From contig VFKI01000129.1 of assembly GCA_009885665.1 (NCBI GenBank), positions 1-13,240 of the forward strand: a DNA stretch of 13,240 bases, given 5' to 3'. The translations under genes and the position numbers were made by a program. The notes beneath the pieces are model-generated. The model was not told where the DNA came from. It searched no databases and worked only from the letters and a program-made list of their open reading frames with translations. This DNA comes from Gammaproteobacteria bacterium. GTDB taxonomy: Bacteria; Pseudomonadota; Gammaproteobacteria; DSM-16500. Below, piece by piece: positions 1 through 6,133 of the stretch; within the stretch, counting starts at the first letter, position 1; each line of letters opens with the position of its first letter.

Positions 1-108
1 AAATCGCAGGAATACTGAAGTATTTCGAGGTTTTTCGACTGAGGAACGTTTATAGATGATGCCATGATGGGATGCAAGGTGTAAAAGTTATTTATGCGCA
101 GAGCCTAA
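1..108. repeat. Left copy of a long inverted repeat at the window edges
   Basis: Positions 1-108 match the reverse complement of 13130-13237 at 107 of 108 positions; the one difference is T at 82, where the other copy gives C. The match stops abruptly at 109. The window starts inside the element, because the right copy runs three bases further. The outer part forms a hairpin: AATACT at 11-16, loop GA, AGTATT at 19-24, with an A-rich/T-rich outer stem completed in the right copy. No ORF or transposase lies inside it. It sits 54 nt downstream of the minus-strand hypothetical gene. It could be a MITE-like or REP-like dispersed repeat, or the end of a larger element cut off by the window. Confidence 0.9.
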
Positions 109-162
109 GTGGCAAGTCCCCTTCACGAAAAGCCAAGCGACTTTTCTGAAAAGCGATCGTGG

Positions 163-747
163 TTAAGAACGTTCGCGATGGCTATAGGATAAGCTGGGCG
201 AGGTGGCGTGAGCACCTTCGTCGCGAGGTGTGCGTTGCGCCGCGTGGGGATTTTTTGTATCAGTTGCTTGTGGCGCAGCAAATATAGATAAAAAAATTGA
301 CAAGGGAGATCTTGTTGGATGAGGGGCGCTGTTGTTGCGTTCTCTCGTTAAAGCTGTTGAGGCTTTGTCGATAAGTGTTTTTAGCTGTTGTTGAAATTTT
401 TCAAGTGCTGTTAGTGATTCGCCAGGCCGAATTTTTTTATCTAAGGCCTTTATTTTTTCAAGAAGAGGCTTCGAGTTATCACGTATTGTCTCCACCGCAG
501 TGAAAAGGTTTGTATAGGTAGGCGCGTCATTGCCCGCATAGTTCTTATTAATATTAATAAGATCATCGATTGTTTTTATTGCTTCATTTAGTTGATATGG
601 CGGGATATTTTTTGGAAGATTGAGGATGTCCTCTTTATATGCGGACATGTCGCCACCGTCGAGTGTGATTTCAATAAAGCAATTTTGAGACAATAAAGAA
701 TCTGCGAGGAGGGTTATCTGCTTAATTTTTTGTTCAAGGATGTGCAA
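163..747 (-). CDS. Hypothetical protein, 194 residues, AT-rich, TTG start
   Basis: I do not recognise a family. The start is TTG at 747, supported by GGAG nine bases upstream; the nearby ATG is followed directly by TAA and cannot serve. Residues 1-25 and about 50-135 look helical and charged, and residues 93-135 have a coiled-coil-like pattern of leucines and lysines. The tail after residue 138 is different: rich in Pro, Ser, His and Arg, with a short hydrophobic patch (IFLSIFAA, 151-158). No signal peptide or clear transmembrane helix is seen. The middle of the gene is much more AT-rich than its neighbours (14 G or C in 541-600), whereas the tail-coding part near 163-260 is GC-rich. It lies 54 nt after rlmJ on the same strand and may be co-transcribed. 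The composition suggests acquired DNA, or a weakly constrained gene. Confidence 0.6.
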   Translation of the reverse strand: MHILEQKIKQITLLADSLLSQNCFIEITLDGGDMSAYKEDILNLPKNIPPYQLNEAIKTIDDLININKNYAGNDAPTYTNLFTAVETIRDNSKPLLEKIKALDKKIRPGESLTALEKFQQQLKTLIDKASTALTRERNNSAPHPTRSPLSIFLSIFAAPQATDTKNPHAAQRTPRDEGAHATSPSLSYSHRERS

Positions 748-801
748 TCTTACATGCTCCGTAAATTTAGACAGTTAATAAAATGAAGAAACGCGCTGGC
801 A

Positions 802-1617
802 TTATGCCTCGCTTTGGGTGACGCACCATTTGCCTTGGTTTTCGAGGGCGAGTGCGCTTTGCAGCCAGGGCAAAATGGCTTGCAGCGTATCGGCGACTTG
901 CCACGGCGGGTTGATAATGGCCATGCCACTGCCAGCTAATTTGACGCTGCCATCTTCAGGTAATACACATAATTCAGCGCGCAATACGGGCCGAGATAAT
1001 TTTTTTAATGCACGATAAAAGGCGGCACGCGGTAAATGAAATTTGATCGGATACCATAGTGCGTATACACCCGTTTCCCAGCGGCTGATCGCTGTCTGCA
1101 AGTGCGTCACAGCTGTTTGTAATTCATTCGCTTGCTCATACGGTGGGTCGATCAATACTAAGCCACGCCGTTCGTGCGGCGGCAAAAAGGCTTTTAATCC
1201 TTGCCAACCGTCTTGATGAAATGTCGTGACACGTCGAGCTGTGCGAAAATTTTTATTTAATTGCGCATAGTCCACTGAATGTAGTTCACATAATAATAGA
1301 CGATCTTGCGGCCGTAAAGATTGGCGTAAAATTTCAGGTGAGCCGGGATGTTTTTTTTTATTGGCAATACAAGCCAAATAATCGCTGATGAGTTGTGGCG
1401 GGTTGGGTGCCGTCAGTAATTTGCCTATGCCGTTTTGATATTCTTGCGTCGTTTGTGCGGCATCACTCTTTAAATCATACATACCGCAACCGGCATGCGT
1501 ATCCAAATAGCAGCACGCCGTTTCTTTGCGCTGCAACGCTTGTACCAATGAGCGCAATACAATATGTTTAAAAACATCGGCAAAATTGCCGGCATGATAG
1601 GCGTGGCGATAATTCAT
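802..1617 (-). CDS. rlmJ: 23S rRNA (adenine(2030)-N6)-methyltransferase RlmJ
   Basis: RlmJ transfers a methyl group from S-adenosylmethionine to N6 of A2030 in 23S rRNA during ribosome assembly in the cytoplasm. The protein has 271 residues, close to the roughly 280 usual for the family. It begins with the family's NYRHAYHAGNFADVFKH N-terminus. It then shows the cofactor-binding segment YLDTHAG (38-43), PGSP (91-94), CELH (110-113), QDGW (135-138) and the catalytic DPPY of N6-adenine methyltransferases at 157-160. WYPIK (188-192) and the GSGMAIINPPW segment (229-239) complete the family pattern. Its ATG lies 4 nt after the murI stop with no strong Shine-Dalgarno sequence, so it is probably translated by coupling to murI. 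The family assignment is secure; the modification itself is known from E. coli. Confidence 0.95.
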   Translation of the reverse strand: MNYRHAYHAGNFADVFKHIVLRSLVQALQRKETACCYLDTHAGCGMYDLKSDAAQTTQEYQNGIGKLLTAPNPPQLISDYLACIANKKKHPGSPEILRQSLRPQDRLLLCELHSVDYAQLNKNFRTARRVTTFHQDGWQGLKAFLPPHERRGLVLIDPPYEQANELQTAVTHLQTAISRWETGVYALWYPIKFHLPRAAFYRALKKLSRPVLRAELCVLPEDGSVKLAGSGMAIINPPWQVADTLQAILPWLQSALALENQGKWCVTQSEA

Positions 1618-1621
1618 GGTG

Positions 1622-2482
1622 TTATGCAGTCACCGTCGATATTTCGAGTGGGCAATGCTCAAGATGAATGGTTTCTTTAAAAAATAAACGCGTGCTAGCA
1701 ACAAAGGCATCTGTGTATTCGTCTGACACATAAAAATGTTTTTGTCCGGGTGACATGCCGGCCGTCGTGTGCAATAAATTATGCTGAATGAGTGTGCGCT
1801 CAACCGTTGCGGCAACAATATCAGAAGGGTCGATGAGGGTGACGCGATCATTCAATAAGGCCGCGATGCGGTGTTTGATAATCGGATAATGCGTGCAGGC
1901 GAGCACGAGCGCATCGATATTCTGCAAGTTTGCGTGTGTTAGATAAGCGTGTAGTAACGTATCCGTTACACCATGATCCCCAAATTCTTCTATCGCGGAA
2001 GCCAACAAATTAGTGGCATGGCAGTGTAGTTCAAGAGAGTTGCCCAGCGCGGTTAATTTATTTTGATAAACATGGGAATTCACGGTTTGGCGCGTGCCAA
2101 TAAGCCCGATGCGTTTGCCAGCCGCGGTATGATGCAAGTGGTTGACGACAGGGTCGATGACATTCATAACGATGGCGTCATTGCCGACAAATGTTTTAAT
2201 CGCGTCGTATGCCGCCGCTGAAGCGGAATTGCAAGCGATTAAAATCAGTTTACAATTGCGCGCCAATAAGTGTTCGGCAATTTTTAGCGTGTAGCCTTGC
2301 AGGGCATGCGCCGATTTGTCGCCATAGGGAAAATGCGCGGTATCACCAAAATAAATGAGATGTTCTTGTGGCAGGCGATCAATAACCGCGCGTGCTACGG
2401 TAAGGCCGCCGATGCCGCTATCGAAAATGCCAATGGGGTGTGCTGAGAAAGGGGGTCGCATGAGATTGCGTGTACCAAGCAT
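1622..2482 (-). CDS. murI: Glutamate racemase MurI
   Basis: MurI interconverts L- and D-glutamate without a cofactor and supplies D-glutamate for peptidoglycan in the cytoplasm. Visible motifs, numbered from the first ATG, are FDSGIGGLTV (Asp21, Ser22), YFGDTAHFPYG (44-54), the first catalytic cysteine in ACNSASA (Cys84) and the second in ACTHYP (Cys196, His198). At 286 residues the length is normal. The start is uncertain. ATG at 2482 is the longest choice, but a strong promoter just upstream would leave only about a 7-nt leader. Met8 at 2461 would give 279 residues, begin nearer the conserved PIGIFDSG, and leave a normal leader. Neither start has a clear Shine-Dalgarno sequence. It is followed 4 nt later by rlmJ, with which it probably forms an operon. 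Confidence 0.95.
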   Translation of the reverse strand: MLGTRNLMRPPFSAHPIGIFDSGIGGLTVARAVIDRLPQEHLIYFGDTAHFPYGDKSAHALQGYTLKIAEHLLARNCKLILIACNSASAAAYDAIKTFVGNDAIVMNVIDPVVNHLHHTAAGKRIGLIGTRQTVNSHVYQNKLTALGNSLELHCHATNLLASAIEEFGDHGVTDTLLHAYLTHANLQNIDALVLACTHYPIIKHRIAALLNDRVTLIDPSDIVAATVERTLIQHNLLHTTAGMSPGQKHFYVSDEYTDAFVASTRLFFKETIHLEHCPLEISTVTA

Positions 2483-2496
2483 TGAAACCAGCGCGC

Positions 2497-2525
2497 ATCA
2501 TAGCCAGTTTTGCTGAGCATGACAA
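2497..2525 (-). promoter_or_regulatory. Candidate sigma70 promoter of murI-rlmJ
   Basis: On the minus strand, TTGTCA (2525 to 2520) is followed after exactly 17 nt by TATGAT (2502 to 2497). Each hexamer matches consensus at five of six positions. Predicted transcription starts near 2490, eight or nine bases before the ATG at 2482 and about 29 before the ATG at 2461. This favours the shorter MurI start, or else a nearly leaderless message. Confidence 0.65.
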
Positions 2526-2640
2526 GCGCGCGTTAAGGGGAGTGGCAAAGCGTGATAACAGGATGCATGTTGATTGACTGACAGCCGTCCTTTTGAAAAA
2601 TAAAATCATTAAAAATCAATAACTTACAAATATTTTACGC

Positions 2641-2670
2641 AAAAAGGCATCAGCAGTTTGCCGCTTTTTT
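2641..2670 (-). terminator. Weak candidate terminator after parE
   Basis: Reading the minus strand, an A-tract is followed by GCGGCA, a loop of nine bases, TGCC and five T residues. The GC stem is only four pairs (2646-2649 with 2659-2662), extended by A-T pairing of the flanking tracts. It sits about 40 nt after the parE stop and before the murI promoter, where a terminator is expected. The short stem makes this tentative. Confidence 0.35.
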
Positions 2671-2711
2671 AGCAATTCTCGCCAACCTGAAGATTTAAAT
2701 TTGACAGAGCA

Positions 2712-4601
2712 CTAGGCCATTTCTGCTAAATTACCCTTTATCTCCAGCCAGCTTTTACGGTCACTGGCGCGTTTTTTCGCCAAGAGCATATCCAGCATTT
2801 TATCGGTGTGATCATCTTCGCTGATCGTTAATTGTACTAAACGGCGCGTGTTGGGATCCATGGTGGTTTCGCGTAGTTGCAGCGGATTCATTTCGCCTAA
2901 GCCTTTAAAGCGAATCACATTGGTTTTGCCTTTGCGATTTTCGGCGGCGATGCGGTCCAAGATGCCCTGTTTTTCTGCGTTATCCAACGCATAATACACT
3001 TCTTTACCTTGATCAATGCGGTATAACGGCGGCATGGCAACATGGATGTGCCCTCGGGTCACCAGCGGGCGAAAATGCTTTAAAAATAACGCACACAATA
3101 ATGTGGCAATATGTGCACCATCGGAATCCGCGTCAGCTAAAATACAAATTTTGCCATAGCGTAAGCCGCTAAAATCTTCGCTGCCAGGCTCTACACCTAT
3201 GGCGACGGCGATATCATGTACTTCTTGTGAGGCGAGGACTTGTGTGGATTCCACTTCCCATGTATTTAAAATTTTGCCACGCAACGGCATAATCGCTTGG
3301 AATTCACGGTTACGCGCTTGTTTGGCAGAGCCGCCAGCCGAATCGCCTTCGACTAAAAATAATTCGGTGTTACGTAAATCTTGTGAAACACAATCGGTTA
3401 ATTTGCCCGGTAGCGCGGGGCCCGCAGTGACTTTTTTGCGTAAGACAGTTTGTGCGGCTTTCAAGCGTTTCTGCGCATTACTGATTGCCAATTGTGCGAG
3501 TTGTTCGCCAATCGCGGTGTGTTGATTAAGCCATAAACTAAAAGCATCTTTTACGACGCCGCCCACAAAACTGGCGCATTCGCGCGAAGATAAGCGTTCT
3601 TTCGTCTGGCCAGAAAATTGCGGATCCATGAGTTTTACCGAGATAATGTGCGCACAGCGATCCCAGACATCTTCCGGCGCCAGCTTGATGCCGCGCGGCA
3701 ACAAATTGCGAAATTCACAAAAATCGCGCAGCGCATCGAGTAAGCCTTGGCGAAAACCATTGACATGCGTGCCGCCTTGCGCTGTGGGAATTAAATTGAC
3801 ATAACTTTCGGCAATGATGTCGCCGCCTTCTGGCAGCCATACCGCAGCCCAATCGACGGCTTCAGTATTGCCCACAAAATTACCGATAAAAGGGTCTTCG
3901 GGAATACGTTCTGCACTGCCGATGGCTTCCATTAAATAATTAGGTAAACCATTTTCATAATGCCATTCGATGGTTTCGCCTGTATGTTCATCGTGAAACG
4001 AAACATGTAAACCCGGACACAAGACTGCTTTAGCGCGTAAAGTATGTTTCAAGCGATTGATCGCGAATTTAGCAGAGTCGAAATATTTTTCATCTGGATA
4101 AAAACGAATGCGCGTACCGGTGTCGCGTTTTTGTGTGGCGCCAGTCATTTTTAATTTACGTGCGAGCTCGCCCTCTTTAAATCCAATTTCATAAATTTGA
4201 CCATCGCGCCGAATGGTGACATCCAATTGCTTGGATAACGCGTTGACCACGGAAATGCCGACGCCGTGTAAGCCGCCCGAAAAGCGATATTGTTTATTGG
4301 AAAATTTTGCGCCACTGTGTAAGCGCGTTAAAATTAATTCGACGCCTGATACGCCTTCTTCTGGGTGGATGTCGACCGGCATGCCGCGACCATTGTCGCT
4401 GATCTCGAGAGAGCCATCGCGATACAGTGTCACCTGGAGGCTGTTGGCGTGGCCTTCCATCGCTTCGTCGACGCTATTGTCGATGGCTTCACGCGCAAGA
4501 TGGTTGGGGTTGGTGGTGTCAGTATACATGCCGGGACGGCGACGTACCGGTTCGAGGCCGCTTAAAACTTCGATAGATTCAGCGGTGTATTGTGTGGCCA
4601 T
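2712..4601 (-). CDS. parE: DNA topoisomerase IV subunit B (ParE)
   Basis: ParE is the ATPase subunit of topoisomerase IV, which decatenates sister chromosomes together with ParC. The protein has 629 residues, essentially the E. coli length of 630. The GHKL ATPase domain shows REAIDNSVDEA (catalytic Glu38, Asn42), DNGRGMP (69-75) and GGLHGVG (109-115). The transducer domain has the QTK lysine loop (332-334). The TOPRIM domain has EGDSAGG (418-424), PLRGK (439-443) and the metal-binding DADSDG (490-495). The length and the IPTAQGGTHVNGFRQGL segment favour ParE over GyrB, which is usually near 800 residues. Its ATG shares one base with the ubiK stop codon (TAATG), so translation is probably coupled. 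No parC lies in the window. Confidence 0.97.
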   Translation of the reverse strand: MATQYTAESIEVLSGLEPVRRRPGMYTDTTNPNHLAREAIDNSVDEAMEGHANSLQVTLYRDGSLEISDNGRGMPVDIHPEEGVSGVELILTRLHSGAKFSNKQYRFSGGLHGVGISVVNALSKQLDVTIRRDGQIYEIGFKEGELARKLKMTGATQKRDTGTRIRFYPDEKYFDSAKFAINRLKHTLRAKAVLCPGLHVSFHDEHTGETIEWHYENGLPNYLMEAIGSAERIPEDPFIGNFVGNTEAVDWAAVWLPEGGDIIAESYVNLIPTAQGGTHVNGFRQGLLDALRDFCEFRNLLPRGIKLAPEDVWDRCAHIISVKLMDPQFSGQTKERLSSRECASFVGGVVKDAFSLWLNQHTAIGEQLAQLAISNAQKRLKAAQTVLRKKVTAGPALPGKLTDCVSQDLRNTELFLVEGDSAGGSAKQARNREFQAIMPLRGKILNTWEVESTQVLASQEVHDIAVAIGVEPGSEDFSGLRYGKICILADADSDGAHIATLLCALFLKHFRPLVTRGHIHVAMPPLYRIDQGKEVYYALDNAEKQGILDRIAAENRKGKTNVIRFKGLGEMNPLQLRETTMDPNTRRLVQLTISEDDHTDKMLDMLLAKKRASDRKSWLEIKGNLAEMA

Positions 4602-4846
4602 TATTTTTTATCCTGTGCTAACGCGTCGAGTGTTTTTTCAAGCGCAGTCAGTTGTTGCTGGCAGCGCGCAAGCACGCGTGTTTGTGCGTCAAATTCTTCG
4701 CGCGTGACCAGGTCAAGTCGGCTGAATGCGCTTTGTAAAATGGCGTGAAAGTTTTTTTCGAGATCACCTTTCAACAGTTTAAGGCTGTCGGGAATCACTG
4801 CGGTCAGTTTTTGCGCCAGATTTTGCAAGAAATCAGTTTGGTTCAT
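4601..4846 (-). CDS. ubiK: Ubiquinone biosynthesis accessory factor UbiK (YqiC/BMFP family)
   Basis: UbiK is a small coiled-coil protein that binds UbiJ and assists the soluble ubiquinone-synthesis complex; E. coli YqiC also has membrane-fusogenic activity in vitro. The protein has 81 residues, slightly shorter than the usual 85-100. An amphipathic N-terminal half (NQTDFLQNLAQKL) is followed by a coiled coil from about residue 44 to 76, including the family's conserved VTREEFDAQTRVL segment. I chose ATG at 4846 because the reading frame upstream (to 5005) runs into the hairpin cluster and does not resemble the family, while AAGG lies eight bases before this ATG and the family N-terminus starts here. 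Its TAA shares the final A with the ATG of parE. It is probably the first gene of a ubiK-parE operon. Confidence 0.88.
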   Translation of the reverse strand: MNQTDFLQNLAQKLTAVIPDSLKLLKGDLEKNFHAILQSAFSRLDLVTREEFDAQTRVLARCQQQLTALEKTLDALAQDKK

Positions 4847-4872
4847 ATGGGTAGCCTTAAGAAGTTCGGAAC

Positions 4873-4901
4873 ATATTAGGGGATAGGGGTAATTTGAGCA
4901 A
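4873..4901 (-). promoter_or_regulatory. Candidate promoter of ubiK-parE
   Basis: On the minus strand, TTGCTC (4901 to 4896) is separated by 17 nt from TAATAT (4878 to 4873). This predicts a start near 4866 and a leader of about 20 nt that contains the AAGG ribosome-binding site of ubiK. The -35 box matches consensus at three positions and the -10 box at four, so the spacing is the best argument. Confidence 0.4.
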
Positions 4902-4983
4902 CTGCATAACCATTCAGCGCGATCTCCAAAAAACACCAGCGAGGCCATATGCAACGTAACTTCTCGCGATGGGGGATAGGCTC

Positions 4984-5115
4984 GCCTCCTTCCTTGGAGG
5001 CTCACCCTTCGGGCGCACTTTGTGCGTCAAAAACGGCTTTCCTGCCGTTTTTTCTTAAGGGGGAGAATCGCGACTCTCCCCCGGAACGGCGTCAGGCGGG
5101 CGAGCTATTTGCCCG
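4984..5115. other. Cluster of six consecutive hairpins in a divergent intergenic region
   Basis: The gene-free stretch 4847-5203 holds six adjacent stem-loops. They are GCCTCC/GGAGGC (4984-5001); CCC-TTC-GGG (5005-5013); CGCAC/GTGCG (5014-5026, extendable by a G-T and a G-C pair); an A-tract plus CGGC with GCCG plus a T-tract (5029-5053); GGGGGAGA/TCTCCCCC (5059-5082); and CGGGC/GCCCG (5097-5115). The fourth is a textbook intrinsic terminator in both directions. The candidate promoters of ubiK and of the dehydrogenase both point away from the cluster, so it is in neither predicted leader. It could be a small structured RNA, a bidirectional insulator or an inserted repeat element. No convincing ORF runs through it. 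Confidence 0.7.
5029..5053. terminator. Bidirectional intrinsic terminator hairpin
   Basis: AAAAACGGC (5029-5037) and GCCGTTTTT (5044-5052) form a perfect nine-pair stem around a six-base loop, with a further T at 5053. The A-tract on one side and T-tract on the other give a U-run in either reading direction. No annotated gene ends here; the flanking genes diverge, so what it terminates is unknown. Confidence 0.7.
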
Positions 5116-5142
5116 ACTAGCCATCTGAATAGTTACGCTTCG

Positions 5143-5171
5143 TTGACAATCTTTCTGCTTCCGCCTACCAT
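5143..5171 (+). promoter_or_regulatory. Candidate sigma70 promoter of the SDR gene
   Basis: A perfect TTGACA at 5143-5148 is followed after 17 nt by TACCAT at 5166-5171, which matches the -10 consensus at four positions. Transcription would start near 5178, about 26 nt before the ATG at 5204, leaving room for the TGGAAG ribosome-binding site. Confidence 0.55.
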
Positions 5172-5203
5172 GTTTTTCACTATTTTAATAATGGAAGCTA
5201 TGC

Positions 5204-5971
5204 ATGCTGTGTCACAAAATCGTTTTAATTACGGGTGCGTCCAGCGGTATAGGCGCAGCATGCGCGCGTCAATTTGCCGCTAAGGGTGCGCGCGTATTGT
5301 TATGTGGGCGCCGCACAGACAGGCTTAGCCAACTCGCAGTGGAATTAAATCAAAAATATGCTGTGCCAGCGCATTTTTTCACCTTGGATGTGCGTCACGC
5401 CGATGAGGTTAATCAGGCATTAGCGGCATTGCCAGTAGAGTGGCAGCAAATTGATGTGCTGATTAATAATGCCGGTTTAGCCGTCGGTTTTGCATCGTTA
5501 CAAGAAGGCATTTTGGCGGATTGGGAGACGATGCTGGATACTAACGTCAAAGGATTGTTGTATATGACGCGTGCGATTTTGCCGCGTATGCTTGCGCGTA
5601 ATAGTGGCCATATTATCAATATCGGTTCAGTGGCAGGGCATGGCGTATATCCAAATGGCGCGGTGTATTGCGCCACTAAGCATGCGGTAAAAGCGTTGAC
5701 GCAAGGTTTGCGCATGGACTTATTCGGTAAAAAAATTCGCGTCACCTCGATTGATCCGGGTGCGGTTGCAACGGAGTTTAGTGAGGTGCGTTTCAAGGGT
5801 GACACGGCGCGTGCTGCAGCAGTGTATGCCGATATGCATCCTTTGTCTGCCGACGATATCGCCGATGCGATTTTGTATTGCGTGCAATGCCCGCCGCATG
5901 TCAATGTCAGTGAAATGATTATTATGCCAACGGCGCAAGCTGGCTTGGGGATGATGGCGCGGGAAAAGTAA
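5204..5971 (+). CDS. Short-chain dehydrogenase/reductase, YdfG-like
   Basis: This is a classical NAD(P)-dependent SDR of 255 residues. It shows the nucleotide-binding TGASSGIG (10-17), a basic GRR (35-37) after beta-strand 2 that favours NADP, LDV (61-63), NNAG (88-91), the active-site Asn114, Ser142 and the YCATK catalytic pair Tyr155/Lys159, then DPGAVATEF (184-192). The overall pattern, including the VNVSEMIIMPTAQA ending, is that of the YdfG group, whose E. coli member is an NADP-dependent 3-hydroxy acid (L-allo-threonine) dehydrogenase. The substrate here cannot be read from sequence. The ATG at 5204 is chosen because GGAAG lies six bases upstream; the ATGs at 5191 and 5200 are in another frame. 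It is monocistronic, and its 3' end faces a large palindrome shared with the convergent dehydrogenase gene. Confidence 0.9.
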   Translation: MLCHKIVLITGASSGIGAACARQFAAKGARVLLCGRRTDRLSQLAVELNQKYAVPAHFFTLDVRHADEVNQALAALPVEWQQIDVLINNAGLAVGFASLQEGILADWETMLDTNVKGLLYMTRAILPRMLARNSGHIINIGSVAGHGVYPNGAVYCATKHAVKALTQGLRMDLFGKKIRVTSIDPGAVATEFSEVRFKGDTARAAAVYADMHPLSADDIADAILYCVQCPPHVNVSEMIIMPTAQAGLGMMAREK

Positions 5972-5977
5972 GCGGAA

Positions 5978-6119
5978 CCGACATCCCGCACCTTCGTCTT
6001 TTTTGATAACTCCGCGTTGAAACTGCGTTTTAAATGCTCATTTACGTGTGTGTAAACTGCGCTTTAAAACGCATTTTCGCCTCGATTTATACAAAAAATA
6101 CTTTGGTGCGGAATGTCGG
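5978..6119. repeat. 142-nt imperfect palindrome between convergent genes
   Basis: Three nested inverted repeats share one centre at 6048.5: CCGACATCCCGCACC at 5978-5992 with its near-perfect partner at 6105-6119 (14 of 15), TGCGTTTTAAA at 6024-6034 with TTTAAAACGCA at 6063-6073 (perfect), and TTTAC/GTAAA at 6041-6045 and 6052-6056. Over the 71-nt arms, 47 positions pair without gaps. T-tracts occur in both directions (5999-6004, and the complement of 6093-6098). It begins 6 nt after the SDR stop and ends 14 nt from the dehydrogenase stop, so it probably ends transcription from both sides. The size and symmetry also suit a MITE-like insertion. Confidence 0.8.
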
Positions 6120-6133
6120 CGGCATGTCGGTTT

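Noticed and set aside
4213..4707. Open frame of 164 codons on the plus strand opposite parE
   Set aside because: It is antisense to the strongly conserved ParE ATPase domain and ubiK, has no recognisable motifs, and is best explained as a shadow frame.
4847..5005. In-frame upstream extension of ubiK to 134 residues
   Set aside because: The added 53 residues run into the hairpin cluster, do not resemble the UbiK family, and bypass a good ribosome-binding site just before the ATG at 4846.
5413..5991. Open frame of 192 codons opposite the SDR gene
   Set aside because: The plus-strand frame carries all the SDR motifs; the minus frame is unrecognisable and has no ribosome-binding site of note.
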